Shown here: piece after piece, positions 58,337 to 64,000 of the stretch
How positions within the stretch are numbered: position 1 is the stretch's first letter
How the letters are laid out: the number at the start of each line of letters is the position of its first letter
Source of the DNA: Pegoplata infirma
Lineage: Eukaryota > Arthropoda > Insecta > Diptera > Anthomyiidae
DNA: 64,000 nucleotides
NCBI GenBank assembly: GCA_963921195.1
Contig: OY992538.1
Coordinates: 52,256,852-52,320,851 of the forward strand
Direction of reading: 5' to 3'
Notes under the pieces: generated by a model
Told to the model about the DNA's origin: nothing
The model's database searches: none
What the model saw: the letters and a program-made list of their open reading frames with translations, nothing else
Made by a program: the position numbers and the translations under genes

Positions 58337-58606
58337 GCTGTATAATCTATACACAGTATGCATCAGCTGGACGTATATTCCTTAAAAATGGATGGATACC
58401 AGAGTCGTCTTTATCCCGATGGATGGAAAAAATTTCCACACAGCTCCGAAGGACTTCAGATCAATAAGTCTGTCTTCATTTTTGTAAAAGGCAATGAAAC
58501 GAATGATATTTGCGTACAGTAATTGACCCGAGGTTGCTTTCGACAAGGCAACATGCATACAGCAGGGGTAGATCATCGGAAACAGCTCTTTATGAGCTCT
58601 TTGGTA
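58337..58606 (+). pseudogene. LINE ORF2 remnant: RT middle
   Basis: Reads WTYIP, stop, KWMDTRVVFIPMDGKN, FHTAPKDFRSISLSSFL, stop, KAMKRM, then, in another frame, RGRSSETALYELFGTIE up to the hAT insertion. VVFIPxxGK and FRSISLSSFL are the family's RT blocks. Several stops and a frameshift. Confidence 0.85.
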
Positions 58607-58635
58607 CCATTGAGCAGACATGGGCGATACCAATT

Positions 58636-58910
58636 ACATTTTTTTCAATTACAATTACATGTAATTAGTAATTGAGTTTTTTCAATTACAATTACATGTA
58701 ATTAGTAATTGAATTTTTCAATTACATTTACATGTAATTAGTAATTGAGTTTTTTCAATTACTAATTACATGTAATTGTAATTGAAAAAACTCAATTACT
58801 AATTACATGTAAATGTAATTGAAAAATTCAATTACTAATTACATGTAATTGTAATTGAAAAAACTCAATTACTAATTACATGTAATCGTAATTAAAACGT
58901 TCAAATTACA
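58636..58910. repeat. Left subterminal array, itself a palindrome
   Basis: Seven to eight units of TTCAATTACAATTACATGTA with AATTAGTAATTGAG; orientation reverses near 58765, so the whole array can fold on itself. Confidence 0.88.
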
Positions 58911-59333
58911 GTGTTTTCCATTACATGCAAAAAAAAAATCTGACAACTGACAAAGTTTTATTTTTAACAAATTAATAGTGACTGGCGAAATTCAACATCA
59001 GAAGCCTTTTGGACAAGTTAAGTGATTGCGGTCGATTCTAAATATGATATTTAAAACTAGTGTAAAAAAATATAAGTCAAAAATATAACATAAAATTTGT
59101 GACATAAATATATAATTTGTGTGTATAGTTATGGTGGCAGATTCTAAACTTGAAACTAAACTTTTCTTTTTTCTACTACGTTACCATGGCTTTTACTGGT
59201 GACATGTCACATGATTTAAAACTAACACCGAAATTATATAATATTTATTTTAATAAAATAATTATATATATTAATATTAATTAAATAATTTTAATAAAAT
59301 ATAATAAATAAGTGATACCAACTACATACAAAA

Positions 59334-60094
59334 ACAAGTAAGAAAATAATAGTCGGTCTAGACCGACCATATAATACCCTACACCAGTGTTTTCCGGAAA
59401 ATGTGTCCCAAGTCCAAACATGGACCGATTTGGTTTATCTTAGGTCAAATCTTTAATAAGTGTAGAAAACACTCACAAACCAAATCTGAGTGAAATAGTC
59501 TTCTATTTGTTTTTAAATTAACCGATTTAAGTGAATAGCGGGCGAAATTTTCATATGGGACCTAAGTCCAAAAATGGTGTGATTATAATCAAATTTTGAT
59601 TGGGTAATTAAAGTACGTGTTAAAAATAAACAAAATTTTAATAAATCATTTCCTATTTTCATGAAATTTTAGCGATTTATGTGAATATCGGGAGGGTGGT
59701 TTGTATGGGGGCTACAAGAAGAACTGGTCCGATTGCTTTAAAAAGTGGAATGGTGATTTGTGAATACAAAATACGTTTACCTGCCAAATTTCGAAAGGAT
59801 ACCTATTGTTATTGTAAGAGTCATTTGACTCATATTTTAAGGGGACGTTTGTATGGGGGCTAGGTTAAAACATGGACCGATTTTTGCAAATTTCAATAGC
59901 GTCCGTCGTTGTGTCAAAAGAAGCTTAAGTCTCAAATTTCAGATAAATCGGTTAAAAATTGCGACTTGTATCGTGCGCACAACGTTTACATGGACAGACA
60001 TCGCTAAATCGACTCAAAAAGTTATTCTGAGTCAATCTTGAAGGTGGGTCTAGGACCAATATTTCGGTCCACAGAGTGGTGTAGGGTATAAAAA
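59334..60094 (-). mobile_element. GTCY-C element, complete reference copy
   Basis: ACAAGTAAGAAAATAATAG, perfect hairpin GTCGGTCTAGACCGAC, ATAATACCCTACACC, the body with two CCCCC/GGGGG-bounded TATGGGGGCTA blocks, GGACAGACATCGCTAAAT and the end GGTGTAGGGTATAAAAAT. No coding capacity. Confidence 0.9.
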
Positions 60095-60179
60095 TAGTGT
60101 TGCCAAAATTGTAATGGTAAGTAGTGATATCGTTATTTTTACAAGTAGTTACAGCAAGGGGTACTAATAGAAAATAATA

Positions 60180-60689
60180 GGCTCGTTCCACAACGTTACC
60201 GCGGGTGCCCGCGGGTACCCAAACCAGCCCGAAAAGCGTTCCCGTACGCAAAAATTGGGTAAATGAGAGAGTTTTTGAGAGAATTTATTTAAATTAAATA
60301 AATTTATTTCTCATTTTACCGAACTTACCCGCACTTTTTTTCGGGTAATTTGGTAACAGTCAGATGTTGAAAAAACAGCTGTTTTTTTGTGAAGCTAAAT
60401 TGGAAATTTAAATAAAATAAAGAACTAAACCAAGGAAATGTGTTATTTCAATACAAAAAAAGATAATTTGTTATTAAAATAAACTTTTACAATTTGTTTT
60501 CTTGTTTAAAGTGATTTTTCTTACGAAAATATTTTAGCGTTATTGGTTTGTTTACGTTTTCTATTATTTTGGGCTTGAAATGTGGTTTTATGCGTTCCCG
60601 TACTTTTGTGCATTTTTGTGGTATCATGAGAGGTTTTTTGATTTTCTTTCATTTTACCGAACTTTACCCGGAAAGTTCTGGAACACACC
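60180..60689. mobile_element. 510-bp MITE with GTTCCA ends
   Basis: GGCTCGTTCCACAACGTTAC opposes the inverse GGTGTGTTCCAGAACTTTCC; TAATA on both sides. GC-rich hairpins (GGGTGCCCGCGGGTACCC) lie just inside the left end. Confidence 0.65.
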
Positions 60690-61007
60690 TAATATATTAA
60701 TAAAATAAAAAAATTCGAAAGAATTTTGTAATTTGGTGTTTTTTCGACTAAATTTTGCGTTTTTTATTTGCATCTAGCGGTCAAAAAATTATTTTATTTG
60801 TTAGCAGGAAATCTAACGACTTTATATTATCTTAAAAATAATTAATATTTCGCAGGTACAGTGAAATCAGAAAATACACACGCATTTGTTGGATTTTTTT
60901 AAAGCATGCCAGCAGCATGCAAAATCCTACCTGCATAAGTGATCGCTTGCATAATTTAACATATAACAAAAAGGAAACAGCTACAAAGTCATAAAGACAT
61001 AAAAAAT

Positions 61008-61400
61008 TGGAATTTCCAAAAGGAATTTAAAAGACACTATTATTTTTTTACAACGCAAAATATGTGAAGACATTGCATTGAAATTCAATGGAGTGGCTGT
61101 ACATCGCAATAAATATTTGAAAAATGGAAAATTTTGGCACGAAAAGGTCTACATTTTATAGGATCTTCTTTTATATGTGTGGTCATAAAAATCAAGTTGG
61201 GTTAAAAATATCGGGATTTCCAAAAAGACATTAGTATTTTATTTTTTTGCAACGCGACATATGTAAAGAAACTACCTTTTAAATACATTGCATTATCATT
61301 TAATGGAGCGGCTGCATATCGCAATAAATATTTCCAAAAGTGAAATTATTATTACAGAAAAGGTCTAATTTTTTTTATTATCTGCTTTTAAATGTGCCAT
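61008..61400. repeat. Diverged tandem duplication, about 205-bp period
   Basis: ATTTCCAAAA, CAACGC.ACATATGT, GGAGYGGCTG and CGCAATAAATATTT appear in order from 61008 and again from 61212. Confidence 0.75.
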
Positions 61401-63060
61401 AAAAGCAGATCCTAAAAAATGTTGACCTTTTTTTTTGATAAAATTTTCCCTTTTGCAAATATTTATTACCTGAATTATTTTATTTTATCTTTTAAAGCAA
61501 ATTTGTGGTTTTCAGCCAAATTTATATTCTTTCAAAGATTTTTTGTTGTGCTTGATAAATAACCCTGGTTTACAAAATAAAAAAAAAATTCTGTGCACGA
61601 AACGTGACTATATTTTTTTATATATTACAGACTACTAACTCAAAAAAAATATCAAAATTTTTTTTTTTCACGGATTCAGTAATATTAAAAATTTGTTTAG
61701 CATTTCTTTAAATTTTTCGACTATTTTCGTTATACCTCGCGTTGTCTACATCCGATCTACTCGCGATAAATTCCATGTTAAAGAGAATCATGCAACAAAT
61801 CATTCAAACATTATTTTCCAATCAAATGATAAGATTACGTTTAATTAGCATACATAATATGTCATATTATGACAAAAATACGTTATTTGAGCAATTAAAT
61901 CAAAATTTGGATGGTCGACAAAAATAGAAATCGTAACAAATAAATTTTATTATGATTTCTCTTCAGAGACCAAATATAACAGTTGTTTGTGACTTTTTGT
62001 TTTAAAAAAAATATTCTAATGTATTAACACCTGTTGTATTTACACTTTTTTTGGGACGCTAAAAAACGACAAAATTAATTTTTTTTTTTTAATCTGTGTA
62101 AATATGTTGCAGATGGACGGGCATATCATTGACAATATGTTGGTTTAGCTTTGAAAAATACTTATGTAAAATTATATTAAAATTCACAGGAAAAAAATTT
62201 TTTTTGATAAAATAATTTTTTCTTTCCAAATTGTAAAAAAACAGTTAATAATGTAAAAAAATCATAATAAATAACTACTTATAATATTTTTAAAGACAAA
62301 AAAACATACAACTATTCTTTTTCATGGTATTCGGATGCATAATAATAAAAATTAATTTGATTCATGTTTCAGTTGAAAATGAATACTTTAAACTTTATTT
62401 CAAAACTAAAAATTTAATGAATAAATTCATTGTATAAAAGATCTGGGTTTATTTAAACCCTATCAGTTTTAGATTTTTTTGTCTATTTCAGTTATGAATT
62501 CAAATTTAGTTAAACGATTTTTTACCTAAATATTTGTTAAATTTAATTTGTTTAACTAAAATGTTTGCATTCCAATTAATGTGGTGATTATTACTCGCAT
62601 TGTACGGTCTATTTTGTGTATTTCTTTTGTGTCGTCTGTAGTCATTGTTAAGTTTTTTAAAGACTACCACAAAAACTCTCGTTATCTTCGTTTGACTTGG
62701 AGTTTTTGCTTCCAGTTTGTTGCGAATGACTACAGTATTGTGTGTTATTTTCAACTGCTGGCTTTTTTCAAAAACTATCAACTGAGGAGTTTAACAATTT
62801 CAGTGGCAGTTTAGTTATTTTAACTCTGTTTTGAACTGCTGTCAAATGGCACCCACAATTCTGTTTACAACTTGAGGCAAGCGCCACCTGCAGGGTCGAA
62901 AAAAATCAAATCTTTAAAACCTTGATCAGCATCTAATATGTATGTCTTAGGTTGGTAGCTCTTATGCGTTACAAACAATTGCACTAACGATTTTATGCAT
63001 AAAGATTTTTGAATAAATATGTATGTGTAATTGACAATATTAGTAATTAACTACTAAATG
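61401..63060. other. AT-rich interior of the hAT-like element, nothing recognised
   Basis: A frame of 77 codons at 62581-62814 is overlapped by a 91-codon frame on the other strand and neither resembles a known protein. Confidence 0.45.
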
Positions 63061-63099
63061 TAATTATAAACATGTTTCTTACAATTACATTAAAATCAA

Positions 63100-63330
63100 T
63101 TACATTTTTCAATTAGATGTAATTAGTAATTGAGTTTTTTCAATTACAATTACATGTAATTTGTAATTGAGTTTTTTCAATTACAATTACATGTAATTTG
63201 TAATTGAGTTTTTTCAATTACAATTACATGTAATTTGTAATTGAGTTTTTTCAATTACAATTACATGTAATTAGTAATTGAAAATTTTCAATTACTAATT
63301 ACATGTAATTGTAATTGAAACTGTAATCAA
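63100..63330. repeat. Right subterminal array
   Basis: Five to six units of TTCAATTACAATTACATGTA; orientation reverses near 63285, mirroring the left array. Confidence 0.88.
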
Positions 63331-63370
63331 TTACACAATGTAATCATTAACCCCCATGTCTGCCATTGAG

Positions 63371-64000
63371 AGATCGCTTTCGGTAAAGGAGTAGACTATG
63401 GTGGCCTTTCTTGATATAGAGTGGGCTTTTAATAATGTCATCCCAGACTCAATAATTCTGGCATTGTCTGGTCTGGGAGTAAAGCGTGGAATCGTTTTAA
63501 ATGGTGGTCGTTTTAATTACTTGCCATAGACATATAACATCTGAATTGGGAGCGTCTGTCATATCTCGATTTATCAATAGGGGCACACCACAATGGGGTG
63601 GATTTGTTTACAAGGAAAAATAAGATTCCTGCTTTTGATCCTATCTCTGGACATCACTGAAATCAGCTTCTCAGATGGAGCCAAGTATTTTGGAGTATTT
63701 CTAGGTAGGAAGTTGAATTTCAGGCGTAATATTGAGGAACGGGTGAGAAAAGAAACGATTGCTTTATATTCCTGTAAAACGGTCATAGAAATACGATGGG
63801 GCTTTAGCCCTAAAGTCGTTCATTGGATTTATACAGAAGTGGTGCGTCTAATTCTGCTGTATGGAATCATTGTCTGGTGGAGACAAAAGGGAACTGTGTC
63901 TTTATCATGCAGGTACACAGAATGGTGTCGATGTGCATCACTGGTGCTCTTCGTACTTCGCCTGCGTTTGAGGTCCTCCTTCAGTTGATACCATTGGACA
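63371..64000 (+). pseudogene. LINE ORF2 remnant: RT catalytic region (part lost) and C-terminal domain
   Basis: RSLSVKE, stop, TMVAFLDIEWAFNNVIPDSI gives the first catalytic block; LGASVISRFINRGTPQ precedes the RT block GTPQGG. The YADD block is missing: sequence jumps to RKNKIPAFDPISLDITE-type coding. A 131-codon frame (63593-63988) continues with SFSDGAKYFGVFLGRKLNF and VVHWIYTEVVRLILLYG; the last stretch (VHRMVSMCITGALRTSPAFE) is in another frame. Internal deletion, stop and frameshifts show a dead copy. It continues past the window. Confidence 0.87.

Larger units (their letters stand above)
58615..63362. mobile_element. hAT-like element, 4748 bp, non-autonomous
   Basis: Ends CAGACATGGGCGATA and (inverse) CAGACATGGGGGTTA, with a perfect 8-bp duplication CCATTGAG (58607-58614, 63363-63370). 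Excision joins YELFGTIE to RSLSVKE of the LINE. The subterminal zones are arrays of CAATTACATGTAATTAGTAA. Contents: a complete GTCY-C, a 510-bp MITE and a tandem duplication. No transposase frame despite the length, so it is either an internally replaced or a passively grown element. Confidence 0.92.
56840..64000 (+). mobile_element. Jockey-type LINE, decayed, split by two DNA transposons, runs off the window
   Basis: LINE segments are 56840-57489, 58337-58606 and 63371-64000. Both interruptions close with target duplications (CCTTG, CCATTGAG), after which LINE coding resumes in register. The 5' limit is uncertain. Confidence 0.88.

Noticed and set aside
58636..58910. CRISPR-like regularly spaced palindromic repeats
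   Set aside because: No unique spacers, eukaryotic context, and the array sits just inside transposon ends.
63593..63988. 131-codon frame as a possible host gene
   Set aside because: Its residues match the C-terminal part of a Jockey-type LINE and the frame breaks on both sides.

Overview
The window is AT-rich, gene-poor, repeat-dense eukaryotic DNA. I see no intact protein-coding gene and no host exon I can defend. The dominant repeats carry a TA-rich stretch, about 35 conserved bases and a GTCY (GTCC/GTCT) microsatellite, the layout described for dipteran mini-me/DINE-1 (Helitron-type) elements. With tRNA-derived SINEs, Jockey-type LINE remnants and many non-autonomous DNA transposons, this points to a higher fly (Diptera, probably calyptrate). 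That is inference; the species cannot be read from the sequence.

Layout. 0-8.4 kb: GTCY elements, a PIF-like MITE, a 5'-truncated LINE with exact 13-bp target-site duplications inside a GTCY-C copy, and a 515-bp hAT-like MITE. 8.4-11.1 kb: a repeat rich in ATATGC, a 195-bp tandem duplication and a tRNA-SINE. 11.3-16.0 kb: a 4-kb foldback element with about 300-bp terminal inverted repeats, inside one GTCY-A copy and carrying another. 18.1-22.2 kb: a deep nest (element N containing a 3.7-kb insert that holds GTCY-B, a foldback MITE, a SINE, a 34-bp satellite and GTCY-C). 23-25.6 kb: GTCY-B, then a second N split by a likely solo LTR. 26.3-28.3 kb: an ATATGC element split by a foldback with stacked palindromes. 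28.3-36.4 kb: GTCY copies, a CACG-rich palindrome and a Transib-like element. 36.4-43.2 kb: GTCY-D split by a CCCGGGATT-rich hAT-like element, then a foldback containing another 1.87-kb palindrome. 44-56 kb: smaller foldbacks and MITEs, two repeats with a hammerhead-ribozyme-like motif, a 2.2-kb hAT-like element and a second copy of the 1.3-kb foldback. 56.8-64 kb: a decayed Jockey-type LINE split by an 842-bp Transib MITE and a 4.75-kb hAT-like element; the LINE runs off the window end.

Nothing here works as a pathway. The value of the window is its insertion record: many nested insertions can be closed on paper because target duplications and interrupted repeats survive. The most notable signals are the Transib MITE whose ends read as heptamer-23-nonamer recombination signals, the hammerhead-like motif, the wobble-preserving terminal hairpins of the GTCY families, and several near-kilobase palindromes without transposase genes.
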